DNA of 64,000 bases, taken from positions 54,604 to 118,603 of the forward strand of contig NZ_JXSL01000024.1 in the NCBI RefSeq assembly GCF_000829825.1, read 5' to 3'. Below are positions 44,571 through 53,498 of this stretch, one piece after another. The translations under genes were made by a program, and so were the position numbers. Below the pieces are notes generated by a model, which ran no database searches, was not told where the DNA came from, and was given only the letters and a program-made list of their open reading frames with translations. How positions within the stretch are numbered: position 1 is the first letter of the stretch; every line of letters begins with the position of its first letter. The DNA is from Paramagnetospirillum magnetotacticum MS-1 (lineage in GTDB: Bacteria; Pseudomonadota; Alphaproteobacteria; Rhodospirillales; Magnetospirillaceae).

Positions 44571-45293
44571 CTATTCCCGCCCCCGGCCACGGGAAAAATC
44601 GTCCAGGGCAGCCACATCATTGATGGCGATTCGGTTGCCGTCGAAACTGACGCCGACCGAGCGGAGTTTCGGCAACACCCGTGACGAAAACGTCTCGGGC
44701 CTGACTCCGATCCATCCCGCCAGAATCTTGTGTTTGGGCGGCAGGACAATCACCGCGGGGCCAAGGGTGGCGTCGGTCAGCGACAACAACAGCCGGGCCA
44801 GGCGCTGGGCCGGAGACAGGGATTTGAGGGCCGCGACTTCCGCTGTCAGGGCAGAAAGCCTGCCATAGACATGGTTGAGAACGCGTTGTCCCCCGATGGG
44901 TAACAGTGCCGCATCCACGGCCAGGAGCAGGCTTTTCGGCAAAAGGGTCGCCGTGCTGAGCCGCTCGACGCCGAGAAGCGCCTCTTCCCCGAAGCAGTCG
45001 CCGGGACGCAGGATTTCGATGATGCAGGCCGCCCCCCCGGCGACGACCGAGGATGTCATGATCGCCCCGCCCGAGACGATCACGTATAGACGGCCTCCCC
45101 CCTCGCCCTGCCGGTATAAAATACCGCCAAGACTCTGGCGCAGCGGTGTTATGGCCCTGTCCACCTGCGCGGCGGGCCATTGCGCCACTTCGGCAAGCAG
45201 GGGAATTCTAGAAAGGATCGCCAGGCTGGTCTGGTCGAGAGTTTCGGCCCGGCGCGCCCTGGCGCGGCCGGAAACGGAAATGGAATCGCGCAT
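44571..45293 (-). CDS. Crp/Fnr-family transcriptional regulator
   Basis: This 240-residue regulator has a cyclic-nucleotide-type beta barrel (GGILYRQGEGGGRLYVIVSG, LRPGDCFGEEALLG), a dimer helix, and a C-terminal helix-turn-helix (KILAGWIGVRPETFSSRVLPKL). The N-terminal cysteine cluster of FNR is absent, so it is not an FNR-type oxygen sensor; the ligand is unknown. It lies downstream of, and on the same strand as, the first DUF2946-like gene, and is divergent from the receptor operon that it may control. Confidence 0.88.
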   Translation of the reverse strand: MRDSISVSGRARARRAETLDQTSLAILSRIPLLAEVAQWPAAQVDRAITPLRQSLGGILYRQGEGGGRLYVIVSGGAIMTSSVVAGGAACIIEILRPGDCFGEEALLGVERLSTATLLPKSLLLAVDAALLPIGGQRVLNHVYGRLSALTAEVAALKSLSPAQRLARLLLSLTDATLGPAVIVLPPKHKILAGWIGVRPETFSSRVLPKLRSVGVSFDGNRIAINDVAALDDFSRGRGRE

Positions 45294-45383
45294 GTCCTTG
45301 CGGCTCCCCGGAACATATTCGTGAGGATTCGGCGCACCGGCGGATTTCCATGAAGTCCGCGGACGCTGTGTCGACGAAAGGGC

Positions 45384-45764
45384 TCAGACGGGAACAGGAG
45401 GTGCGCGGGAGCGAAAAGCTGCCGGACGGGGCGTGGATTCCGGCCATGCCGTGGGGATTGCGGCAACCCGGACCGGAACGGGCGCCACCGCTTCCCAGAA
45501 ATTCCCTGGCGGGACCATTGCGGGCGAAACGGCGGTATTCTGGCATAGTGGGCAATGGACCTTGACCGGCCCGTCGGGAACTGTATTGCCCTTGGCCGAG
45601 CAAATGGACGCGGCATCCAAGACGAAGGCGGCCTCGGCCGGAACCACGGCGAAGGGCAGCAGGCCTTGCAAAAGCAGGGCGAAGGCCATGGCCATCCCCC
45701 AGGCCGCCCGACCCAACCCCGCCGTCCTTGTTCCGCTTTTCCTGGACGCCATGGCCCACCGCAT
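45384..45764 (-). CDS. DUF2946-like small secreted cysteine protein
   Basis: This is a 126-residue protein with an N-terminal signal or anchor (GMAMAFALLLQGLLPFAVVPAEAA). The mature part has one Cys (ASICSAKG) and a C-x-x-C (VHCPLCQN), the layout of DUF2946 proteins often found near copper or TonB-receptor genes. I start it at ATG 45764, 9 bases after GGGGAGG. The C-terminus is Pro/Arg-rich. A periplasmic metal- or thiol-handling role is inferred. It is divergent from a similar protein at 45892. Confidence 0.7.
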   Translation of the reverse strand: MRWAMASRKSGTRTAGLGRAAWGMAMAFALLLQGLLPFAVVPAEAAFVLDAASICSAKGNTVPDGPVKVHCPLCQNTAVSPAMVPPGNFWEAVAPVPVRVAAIPTAWPESTPRPAAFRSRAPPVPV

Positions 45765-45891
45765 ATGCCGACACCTCCCCCTCATGAAACGGGGGAGAAT
45801 TTACAAAAGTCAAGCCGATGTCGATTCTAGGGTAATACCCCGAGTCTCGGCGTTGACGCTGGGGGGGCGGCTGGGGCATCTGCTTTAGCCC

Positions 45892-46308
45892 ATGGCACGT
45901 CAACGGCAAGCAGTCCGGATCTTCACAACGCGAAAATCGGGAGAGACCCTTCTCTCCCGCCTGATCTGCGTCGTGCTGTCTCTCGGTCTGCTGTTCGGCG
46001 CCACGACCGTTTCGGGGACACTCCCCGCCGGGGATGGCGACCAGATCGTCATATGCACGTCGCAAGGCATGGTGACCGTCGATCCCGGCGCCACCCAGCA
46101 ATTCCCGGCGGCGGAACACTCCACCCCCACCCATTGCCTGTGCTGCCTGCCGTCGCTGCATGGCGGCGTGGACGTGGCGCGCTCCGTATCCTCCGTCTCG
46201 CCCACCCCCACGATCATCCAGCGGCTGGCCCCTCCCCCGGTGGTCGGGCTCGTCTCGCCTCTGCGCCCCTGGACCTCCCAGCCCCCTCGGGCCCCCCCGG
46301 CCATCTGA
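45892..46308 (+). CDS. Second DUF2946-like cysteine protein
   Basis: This 138-residue protein has a membrane/signal segment (LICVVLSLGLLFGATTVSG, about residues 24-42). The mature part holds Cys in IVICTSQGMVTV and a cluster HCLCCLP, again the DUF2946 arrangement of Cys plus CxxC-like pair, followed by a Pro-rich tail. It precedes the TonB-dependent receptor by 103 bases on the same strand. Start codon choice is uncertain because no strong ribosome site is seen. Confidence 0.65.
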   Translation: MARQRQAVRIFTTRKSGETLLSRLICVVLSLGLLFGATTVSGTLPAGDGDQIVICTSQGMVTVDPGATQQFPAAEHSTPTHCLCCLPSLHGGVDVARSVSSVSPTPTIIQRLAPPPVVGLVSPLRPWTSQPPRAPPAI

Positions 46309-46331
46309 AGCCCGAATACGGATTGTCAGTC

Positions 46332-46391
46332 CCCGCCCGCCTTTTCACGGCGGACGGGACGCTCGGGATATGTCCGGCTTTGGATAGCCGG
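46332..46391 (+). promoter_or_regulatory. Two hairpins in the receptor leader
   Basis: CCCGCCCGCC and GGCGGACGGG (46332-46358, one mismatch) form one stem. CCGGCT-TTGGAT-AGCCGG (46374-46391) forms a second, ending 20 bases before the receptor ATG. It does not match a cobalamin riboswitch. It could terminate the upstream small gene or regulate the receptor. Confidence 0.4.
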
Positions 46392-46411
46392 TTGGGACTT
46401 CAGGGGTCGTG

Positions 46412-48664
46412 ATGAACAAAGTTTGGATGATCGCCGCCGCGGCCTCCGCGGTGCTGCCGTGCGCCATGGCCGCGCAGGCCGAGGAGAATGACGTCGATCT
46501 GGCTCCGGTCACGGTGACCGCGACCAAGACGGAAAAGCCGGTATCCGAGGCGCCCGCGACGGTCAGTGTGGTGACCGACAAGCAGATCGAGCACAACAAT
46601 GTCAGGCGCATCGATGAAGCGCTGACCAGCACAATGGGCGTCTACGTCAAGGGGCTGGGCGACGGACAGACCAGCAATTTCAGCAATCAGGTCACCATGC
46701 GTGGCGTGCCGAGCTATAGCCGGACCGGCGTGATGATCGACGGCGTCAGCATGACCGATGGCTTCAGCCAGGGTGCCAATATGTCGGTGGTCCCCATCGA
46801 CAACATCCAACAGATCGAGGTGGTTCCCGGCCCCTTCTCGTCCCTCTATGGCGGATCGGCCATGGGCGGTGTGGTCAACATCATCACCAAGGCCCCCACC
46901 AAGCGCGAAGTCATCGGCCGCCTGGGCTATGGCAGCAATGATCATCACCTGGAAAGCGGCACCTACCGCGACCTCTGGACGCTGGGCGGCGCCAAGCTGG
47001 GAATTGTCGCCAATCTGGATCACGAGGCCAGCGGGGGCTACGTCAACGAATACGTCAACAAGTCGGCAGCGGGCGCTGGCGGCACCAATGTGACCGGATG
47101 GGCCGCGACCACCAGCAATACCGGGGCGGCCCAGTACACGATCGGCGACAAGGGGCGGCGCGGCTGGAACAAGGACAATGCGGGACTGAAGCTGTTCCTC
47201 GACTTTGACGACGACAGCAAACTGACCCTCGAAGGGTCCTATCACAACTCGTTCACCATCTTCGACAGAAGCAATTATTACCTGACGGATGCAGCAGGGA
47301 ACCACTATCCCAGCGGACTTGCCACCAACAATCTGACGCTCGGCGGCGCGGGCGCGAATGTCCAGACCAAGGCTGGCGATTTCGTCGCCGGTCCCAATGG
47401 CGAGGAGGTTCAGCGCTACCGAATCGGCTACGAGACCAAGATCTGGAGTGACGTCACCACCAAGATCACGGTCAACCACCAGCGGAACAATTACTGGTAC
47501 GTCACGCCGGACACGACCACGTCCAACGACTATCTGGGTGGCGGAAAGTACAGCGATATCCCCACGACGAAATTGGACGTGGATTCCAATATCGGCATGC
47601 CCATCGGCACACAGCATTACCTGATCAGCGGCATCGCCTGGAATCGCAACGAGTTGTACAAGCAGGACTACCTCATGGGGAGCTGGCGCGAGGTCGGCAC
47701 CCTGGGCCGCGTGGTCAACATCATGCGCGGCGCCACCACCACCAAGGCCGCCTATGCCCAGGACGAATATTCCCCCATTCCTCCGCTGACCCTGACCGCT
47801 GGGTTCCGCTACGACATCTGGTCCACCAATGGCGCCACCAGCGGCTCGGCCTATACTCAAAGCGGCACCACCTATACCGCGTACAACAAGGGCTATCGCG
47901 AGCGGACCAAGGGCGCGCTCAGTCCGAAACTGGCGGCGGTCTACAAGTTCGATACCGGAACGGTGCTGCGCGCCGCCTGGGGCCGCGCCTTCCGCACGCC
48001 CAATCTGTCGGACCTCTATTCGACCACCCAGACCAGTTCCAGCACCACCAACGCCAATCCCGACCTGAAGCCGGAAAAGGCCCGGTCTTGGGAAATCGGC
48101 GCGGAACAGGCCTTCGACACAGGAACGACCCTGCGCGGCACCTATTTCAACACCCAGATCACCGACATGATCTATTCCTACTCGACGGGAAGCAGCCCGT
48201 CGGTGACCAACCGGGTCAATGCGGGATCGGTCCATATCCAGGGCTATGAGGGGGAAATCCGCCAGAAATTCCTGGGCCGGTTCACCGCGTTTGCCAATCT
48301 GATCTATCAGGACGCCTATGTGGTCAACAACCCCAGCGTCCCCAGTTCGGTGGGCCATCGGGTCACCTATATGCCCGACCAGATCTGGAATATCGGCCTC
48401 GACGGTGAATACAAGGGCGCCTTCGGCTCGTTCAACATCCAGCACGTCGCCAAGCAGTTCGGAACGAACAATAGCGCGGATACCGCCAAGAACGTCTTCG
48501 GCGCCTACGACCCCTACACGATCGCCAACCTGAAGCTCGGCTTCAACATCACCGAGAACTACCAGGCCAGCCTGGCGGTCAACAACATCACCGACAAGCA
48601 GTACTTCAGCTATTACGCCGCATCGGGCCGAACCTTCTTCGGCTCGCTGCGCGCCCAATTCTAA
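46412..48664 (+). CDS. TonB-dependent outer-membrane receptor
   Basis: This 750-residue receptor has a signal peptide (VLPCAMAAQA), a TonB box-like LAPVTVTATKTEKP, a plug domain (SNQVTMRGVPSYSRTGVMIDGV, GPFSSLYGGSAMGGVVNIIT), a 22-strand barrel and a C-terminal Phe (SLRAQF). The closest style is the BtuB/CirA/FepA group. It imports a ligand too large or scarce for porins. It heads an operon that contains its own TonB-ExbB-ExbD and redox proteins. The ligand is unknown; candidates are a metal chelate, corrinoid or heme. Confidence 0.93.
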   Translation: MNKVWMIAAAASAVLPCAMAAQAEENDVDLAPVTVTATKTEKPVSEAPATVSVVTDKQIEHNNVRRIDEALTSTMGVYVKGLGDGQTSNFSNQVTMRGVPSYSRTGVMIDGVSMTDGFSQGANMSVVPIDNIQQIEVVPGPFSSLYGGSAMGGVVNIITKAPTKREVIGRLGYGSNDHHLESGTYRDLWTLGGAKLGIVANLDHEASGGYVNEYVNKSAAGAGGTNVTGWAATTSNTGAAQYTIGDKGRRGWNKDNAGLKLFLDFDDDSKLTLEGSYHNSFTIFDRSNYYLTDAAGNHYPSGLATNNLTLGGAGANVQTKAGDFVAGPNGEEVQRYRIGYETKIWSDVTTKITVNHQRNNYWYVTPDTTTSNDYLGGGKYSDIPTTKLDVDSNIGMPIGTQHYLISGIAWNRNELYKQDYLMGSWREVGTLGRVVNIMRGATTTKAAYAQDEYSPIPPLTLTAGFRYDIWSTNGATSGSAYTQSGTTYTAYNKGYRERTKGALSPKLAAVYKFDTGTVLRAAWGRAFRTPNLSDLYSTTQTSSSTTNANPDLKPEKARSWEIGAEQAFDTGTTLRGTYFNTQITDMIYSYSTGSSPSVTNRVNAGSVHIQGYEGEIRQKFLGRFTAFANLIYQDAYVVNNPSVPSSVGHRVTYMPDQIWNIGLDGEYKGAFGSFNIQHVAKQFGTNNSADTAKNVFGAYDPYTIANLKLGFNITENYQASLAVNNITDKQYFSYYAASGRTFFGSLRAQF

Positions 48665-48683
48665 CCCGCATAAGGAGATGGCC

Positions 48684-49796
48684 ATGCCTAAGCCCATATC
48701 TCTCGCCCTCTCGCTGCTTGGCGGTTTGCCGTGGATGGCGATGCCGTCCATGGTCATGGCGGCGCACAACCACGACGGTGGCGAGCCAAGCGCAAAGCCG
48801 GCTGTCGCCCTGGTGGCGCCGGTCGTGTCCCATCCGGTTCCCGATGTGCTTTGGTTCTCGGATTCGCCACCCTTCCAGAAGAAGGCGGCAGCTGCAGCCC
48901 CCGCGCCGGAACCGGGGGCCCAGGGCGCTCAAAGCGTCGAGGCCGCGGTCGTCGATCTGGGCGAGCGGGCTCAGAACAGCACGAACAACAAGCGTCTGTG
49001 GCTGAGGACCGGAGCGGACCCCGCGCGGGCCGCCGCCATGGGCGTCGCCACCATCGCCTCGACCATCCGGGTTCTGGGCGCCGATGGCGAAAGCTGGACC
49101 GTTGCCCCGGTTTCCGATGGCGGGCGCTATCTGGCCGAGATCCCCATCGCCATGATGGGCTTTTACAACGCCTATCTGACACAGGCGGCGCTTACCGGCG
49201 ACCGCCTGGAAGCGCAGGTCGCCAAGGCGGAGGTGCTGAAGGGAACCTGCTGCAAGAAGGGCGTCGATCCCGAACAGGAAAAGGCGATCAGCGATCCGAC
49301 CCAGCCCATGGAGCTGGTCCGCGACCACATGCCCGACGAAAAGCTGTTCACCCGTCTGGTGTCGGGCGACAAGATCAACTTCACCGTCACCAGTTTCGGC
49401 AAACCCCTGGCGGGCGCCAAGGTAACCTTCTGCAGTCAGCAGGGCTGGAGCAAGACCGTCACCAGCGACGACCAGGGACGCGTCCAGTTCACCCTGATCC
49501 GCGACTATTTCCCCGGCTGGGACGACTTCAAACGGCTGACCAAGCAGACCTTCCTGATCACCGCCGAGGCGCAAACCGACACGCCCGGCATGTGGAACGG
49601 CCAGGAATACCGCTCGGCCCATCTGCGCACCACGCTGTCAGGCAAGTATTCGCCCTCGCCTTACGACTACCGCTCCTACGCCTTCGGGCTGGGAATCAGC
49701 GGTGGAATCGCCCTCTTTCTCGGGACGGCCATCTACCTGTACCGCCGACGCCGGGTGAAGCCCTTCCAGGAGATCCGGTTCAATGAGCAGGCTTAA
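48684..49796 (+). CDS. Periplasmic protein with C-terminal membrane anchor
   Basis: This 370-residue protein has a signal peptide (MPKPISLALSLLGGLPWMAM start, cut near AAHNHDGG). The mature part is His/Asp-rich at first, then has a Cys pair in GTCCKKG, a DUF4198-like Ig fold (SGDKINFTVTSFGKPLAGAKV, TSDDQGRVQFTLI), and a membrane helix (LGISGGIALFLGTAIYL) with a short basic cytoplasmic tail. AAGGAG precedes ATG 48684. It overlaps the polyferredoxin gene by 14 bases. It may receive the imported ligand or metal from the receptor. Family membership is tentative. Confidence 0.82.
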   Translation: MPKPISLALSLLGGLPWMAMPSMVMAAHNHDGGEPSAKPAVALVAPVVSHPVPDVLWFSDSPPFQKKAAAAAPAPEPGAQGAQSVEAAVVDLGERAQNSTNNKRLWLRTGADPARAAAMGVATIASTIRVLGADGESWTVAPVSDGGRYLAEIPIAMMGFYNAYLTQAALTGDRLEAQVAKAEVLKGTCCKKGVDPEQEKAISDPTQPMELVRDHMPDEKLFTRLVSGDKINFTVTSFGKPLAGAKVTFCSQQGWSKTVTSDDQGRVQFTLIRDYFPGWDDFKRLTKQTFLITAEAQTDTPGMWNGQEYRSAHLRTTLSGKYSPSPYDYRSYAFGLGISGGIALFLGTAIYLYRRRRVKPFQEIRFNEQA

Positions 49797-50754
49797 GGCC
49801 GCCGTCGACGGCGTCAATTTCAACCGCTTCCGCTTCTGGCTCCAGGCGTTCTTCTTCGTCCTGGTGATCTATGGCGGCTATTTGGGCATCGAACTGGGCA
49901 ATTCCCTGCCCATGCTGTCATGCGGCTACAACAATGAAGGCCGCATTGGCATGTGCTTCCTGATGCCGTTGCAGCACGAGCTGGGCTGGACCTGGGCCAA
50001 GCTGTTCAGTTGGGCCATCACCTCGCTTCTGACCACCTTCGCCGTATTCGTTCTGTGGTTTGTGGCCATCAACAAGGGCTGGTGCGGATTCGTCTGCCCG
50101 CTGGGCACGCTGCAGGACTGGATGACGGCCCTGCGGCGGCGACTGGGAATCCGCTATTCCCGCTATACGCTGGGCCAGTTCAAGCAACTGACCCGGATCA
50201 AATACGTCCTGCTGGCCCTGGCCGTGCTGATCCCGCTGGGTGTCGGCGGCGGCTGGTTCCACAACGACATGAAGCTGCCCTTCTGCTCCATCTGCCCCGG
50301 TAAGATGATCATTCCCCTGCTCACTGGTAACACCCAGTACTTCACCGTCGACTTCTCCACAAAGACGGCCATGGTGATGAGCGCGTTGGGCATGCTGACC
50401 ACCGGGCTGTTCTTCGTGGGCTCGTTCGTCAAGAAGCGCTTCTGGTGCTTCTACTGCCCCATGAGCGCGCTGCATTACCTGTTCTCCAAGCTGGCCGTCC
50501 TGCGGCTGGTCAAGGACGGCGGAAAGTGCACCCGCTGCGGCGACTGCTACCGGGTCTGCGACATGGAGATCAAGGAGATCGCCGACGATATCCGGGTCGG
50601 CGACATCATGATGGACGACTGCACCTTATGCCTGAAATGCGTGGCCGCCTGCCCCGAGACCGGGGCCTTGAAGGCGAATTTCGCCGGCCGGGCGATCTTC
50701 GAGGCGACCGAGGCCGGTTTCATCAAGCGAATGAACAAAGGATGCAAGGCATGA
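49783..50754 (+). CDS. NapH/RdxA-like membrane polyferredoxin
   Basis: This 323-residue protein has about four to five membrane helices. Cysteine motifs facing the cytoplasm are CGFVCPLG, CSICPG and CFYCPMS, and the C-terminal ferredoxin domain binds two 4Fe-4S clusters (CTRCGDCYRVC and CTLCLKCVAACP). NapH- and CcoG-type proteins pass electrons across or along the inner membrane. It overlaps both neighbours and is well placed to give electrons to the double-cubane-type protein or to take them to the periplasm. Confidence 0.92.
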   Translation: MSRLKAAVDGVNFNRFRFWLQAFFFVLVIYGGYLGIELGNSLPMLSCGYNNEGRIGMCFLMPLQHELGWTWAKLFSWAITSLLTTFAVFVLWFVAINKGWCGFVCPLGTLQDWMTALRRRLGIRYSRYTLGQFKQLTRIKYVLLALAVLIPLGVGGGWFHNDMKLPFCSICPGKMIIPLLTGNTQYFTVDFSTKTAMVMSALGMLTTGLFFVGSFVKKRFWCFYCPMSALHYLFSKLAVLRLVKDGGKCTRCGDCYRVCDMEIKEIADDIRVGDIMMDDCTLCLKCVAACPETGALKANFAGRAIFEATEAGFIKRMNKGCKA

Positions 50755-52019
50755 CCGCCGCCGCTCCCAACGATTTCGCGCGCAGCAAGCAGGCGCGTGA
50801 AGCCGAGAACATGCTGGACCACATCGTCGATGACTTCGACGACAACCTGGCCAGCATGACCTATTTCTACGACCTGTTCCGCCGCGTCTACATCCAGGGA
50901 GAGGACATCCGGCCAAAAGGCATTCAGGTGGGCACCACCTGCATCCAGGCCCCCGAGGAACTGATCCACGCCTTTGGCGCCCATCCGGTGCGGCTGTGCA
51001 ATGGCTCGTATCATTACGACCAGATCGGCGCCGATTTCATGCCCGCCAAGTCGTGCTCCCTGGTCAAGGCGACGCTGGGCATGCTGTGCTCGGAAAATCC
51101 GGTTCCTCGCGTCGGCAAGCTGGATCTGGTCGTCAACCCCACCACCTGCGACCAGAAGAAGAAGGCCAGCGCCATGATGGAAGGCATGGGCCATACGGTC
51201 TTCGATCTGGAGCTTCCCAACGTCAAGGAAAGCGAGGCGTCGCGCGTCTATTGGCAGCGGTCGGTGCGCGAATTCGCCGAGCGTCTGCGGGCGCTGACCG
51301 GCAAGCGCCTGACCCGCAAGAACCTCCTGGCCGCCATGGCCAAGACTAGGCGGGCCGAGATGGCCTTTCGAACCATGGACACCTTCCGCCAGCGGCAACC
51401 GGCCGTCTTGCTGGGCAAGGATGTCTTCTTGGTCACCAACGCCTTCTTCTTCGACGATATCGAACGCTGGACCGAGGCCGTCGAGGCGCTGAACCAGGAA
51501 CTGGCCGCACGCGCCGAATCGGGCGTCACCGCCGCCCAGCGCAAGGCGCCGCGCATCGTGTTCACCGGGTCGCCGCCGATCTTTCCCAATCTCAAACTGC
51601 CGATCCTGATCGAGCAGGCGGGCGGCGTGGTGGTGGCCGACGAGACCTGCTCGGCCAACCGCATGCTTTACGACATGACGGCGGTGGATGAATGGCTGGT
51701 CAACGACATGGTGGACAGTCTGGCCGACAAATACCTGAAGCCCTGCACCTGCCCCATCTTCACCCGCAACGAGGACCGTCAGCGCCGCCTGCTGGAACTG
51801 GCCGCCAAATTCTCCGCCGATGGCGTGGTCTATCAGTCCTTCGCCGGTTGCCAGGTCTACGAGATGGAGCAGAAGTCCATCGCCGACCTGCTGAACGCCC
51901 AGGGCATTCCCATGCTCTACGTCGAGACCGATTACAGCCCCGACGACATGGGGCAGTTGTCCACCCGCATCGAAGCCTTCCTCGAATCCATCAAGACGCG
52001 CAAGAGGAACCGGAAATGA
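50751..52019 (+). CDS. HgdB/BcrC-like double-cubane-cluster-type protein
   Basis: This 422-residue cytoplasmic protein of the 2-hydroxyacyl-CoA dehydratase D-component/benzoyl-CoA reductase family has nine cysteines in conserved-looking places: VGTTC, RLCNG, KSCSL, GMLCSE, TTCDQ, DETCSA, PCTCP and AGCQVYE. A single subunit of about 420 residues with an adjacent activator and no partner subunit matches the double-cubane cluster proteins (DCCP) that reduce small molecules such as acetylene or azide, rather than the two-subunit dehydratases. Location inside a TonB operon is unexpected. Its ATG overlaps the polyferredoxin stop. Confidence 0.88.
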   Translation: MTAAAPNDFARSKQAREAENMLDHIVDDFDDNLASMTYFYDLFRRVYIQGEDIRPKGIQVGTTCIQAPEELIHAFGAHPVRLCNGSYHYDQIGADFMPAKSCSLVKATLGMLCSENPVPRVGKLDLVVNPTTCDQKKKASAMMEGMGHTVFDLELPNVKESEASRVYWQRSVREFAERLRALTGKRLTRKNLLAAMAKTRRAEMAFRTMDTFRQRQPAVLLGKDVFLVTNAFFFDDIERWTEAVEALNQELAARAESGVTAAQRKAPRIVFTGSPPIFPNLKLPILIEQAGGVVVADETCSANRMLYDMTAVDEWLVNDMVDSLADKYLKPCTCPIFTRNEDRQRRLLELAAKFSADGVVYQSFAGCQVYEMEQKSIADLLNAQGIPMLYVETDYSPDDMGQLSTRIEAFLESIKTRKRNRK

Positions 52020-52828
52020 CCTATTTCGCCGGGATCGATATCGGCTCGACCGCCATCAAGGTGGCGCTGGTCCATGGGGACGGCACCCTGGCCGGGGCGC
52101 ATGTGACCGCCTCGGGAAGCCTGTTCCACAAGAACGCCAAGGAGGCGCTGCAAGGCCTGCTGGACCGCCATGGCCTGCGCCGCGAACAGGTCCGCTACCT
52201 GATCGCCACCGGCTATGGCCGCAAGCTGTTCAAGGAGGCCGATGATTCCATCAGCGAAATCACCGCCAACGCCATCGGCGCGCACGAGGCCGGAAAGGCG
52301 TTCGGCGGCGTGCGCACCATCATCAATATCGGCGGCCAGGATTCCAAGGCTATCCAGATCGATGGCGAAGGCGGTGTGGTCAACTTCGCCATGAACGACA
52401 AATGCGCCGCCGGAACCGGGCGTTTCCTCGATGTGGCCGCCCGCAACCTGGATCTGGATCTGGAGGATTTGGGCGACATCCACTTCAACGGAGCCGGGGC
52501 GGCGCTTTCCATCAACAGCACCTGCACCGTGTTCGCCGAATCCGAGATCATCGGGCTGCTGGCCAATGGCCACGGAAAAGGCGAGATCGTCGCCGGTATC
52601 CATTATTCCATCGCGCGCCGGACCGTGCGCCTTGCCAAGCGGGTGGGGATCGAGGACCGCGTCTATTTCGACGGCGGCCCGGCCCTGAACAAGGGATTGG
52701 TGGCGGCCATCGAGGACGAACTGGGCCGCCAATTGGTGGTGCCCGAACATCCCCAGACCACCACGGCCTTCGGTGCCGCCATCCTGGCCCGCAGCGAGTA
52801 CCTGGCCGAACAGGGAGACGAGGCGTGA
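52016..52828 (+). CDS. HgdC/BadF-type ATP-dependent activator
   Basis: This 270-residue ASKHA ATPase ('archerase') should be a homodimer with one 4Fe-4S cluster. It injects low-potential electrons into the HgdB-like partner on ATP hydrolysis. Motifs are GIDIGSTAIKVAL, IATGYGR, NIGGQDSKAI, NDKCAAGTGRFLD (first cluster Cys), NSTCTVFAESEII (second cluster Cys) and FDGGPALNKGL. The ATG overlaps the partner gene by 4 bases. Both cluster cysteines are intact, so it is probably active. Confidence 0.93.
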   Translation: MTYFAGIDIGSTAIKVALVHGDGTLAGAHVTASGSLFHKNAKEALQGLLDRHGLRREQVRYLIATGYGRKLFKEADDSISEITANAIGAHEAGKAFGGVRTIINIGGQDSKAIQIDGEGGVVNFAMNDKCAAGTGRFLDVAARNLDLDLEDLGDIHFNGAGAALSINSTCTVFAESEIIGLLANGHGKGEIVAGIHYSIARRTVRLAKRVGIEDRVYFDGGPALNKGLVAAIEDELGRQLVVPEHPQTTTAFGAAILARSEYLAEQGDEA

Positions 52829-53481
52829 GCCCCGAATCCCCCCTGGCGATCGGCTTGCCCATGGCCATGGCCATGGGGCTGGTGTTCGGAATGGGGCCTT
52901 GCCTGCTGTCGTGCCTGCCTTATCTCGGCCCGGTCTTCCTCGGCTCGGACGAGGGCGTCGCCAGATCGTGGCGCATCATGCTTCCCCTGTCGCTGGGGCG
53001 GCTGGGAAGCTATGGCGGGTTGGGAATCGCTTCGGGTCTGGTGGGTCATCTGGCCGAGGACATGATTGGCATCGCGGCCATCCGCTTCCTGGTCGGAAGC
53101 GCCGCGCTTCTTATGGGCGTTGCCCTGCTGGCCGGTGAACGCAAGGGGCACCGGCTATGCTCGCTTGCCGCCGAGACGACGCGGCCCGCCGGGCTGGTCC
53201 TCATGGGGCTGGGACTGGGCATGACGCCCTGCGCACCCCTGGGAGCCGTCCTGGTGTCCGCCGCGGCCTCCTCGGACCCGGTCTGGGGAGGCGTTCTCGG
53301 CCTGTGCTTCGGCCTCGGAGCCATTACGGTTCCGGCCATTGCCTATGGAATCGGAGGCGCCTTCATCGGCGCGCAATTGCGCAATGCCCTGGGTCGCTGG
53401 CGAACCGGCATCGAGAGGACAAGCGCCGCCCTGCTGATCGGTTCCGGTCTGCTGGGCATCTGGCGCGGCCTGGGCCTTTAA
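52825..53481 (+). CDS. DsbD/CcdA-like thiol-redox membrane protein
   Basis: This 218-residue protein has six membrane helices. The paired motifs FGMGPCLLSCLPYLGPVF (helix 1) and GLGMTPCAPLGAVLVSAA (helix 4) match the two Cys-Pro/Pro-rich half repeats of DsbD/CcdA proteins, which carry reducing equivalents to the periplasm; UreH_2/TauE-like proteins are an alternative. The start is GTG 52825, which overlaps the activator stop (GTGA). In this operon it may keep the cysteine-rich periplasmic proteins reduced, or export or import a metal. Confidence 0.85.
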   Translation: MSPESPLAIGLPMAMAMGLVFGMGPCLLSCLPYLGPVFLGSDEGVARSWRIMLPLSLGRLGSYGGLGIASGLVGHLAEDMIGIAAIRFLVGSAALLMGVALLAGERKGHRLCSLAAETTRPAGLVLMGLGLGMTPCAPLGAVLVSAAASSDPVWGGVLGLCFGLGAITVPAIAYGIGGAFIGAQLRNALGRWRTGIERTSAALLIGSGLLGIWRGLGL

Positions 53482-53498
53482 GAAGGGGAGCGCCGGAC

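Noticed and set aside
46309..46411. Cobalamin riboswitch before the receptor
   Set aside because: The gap is only 103 bases and lacks the conserved B12 box; two simple hairpins are present instead.
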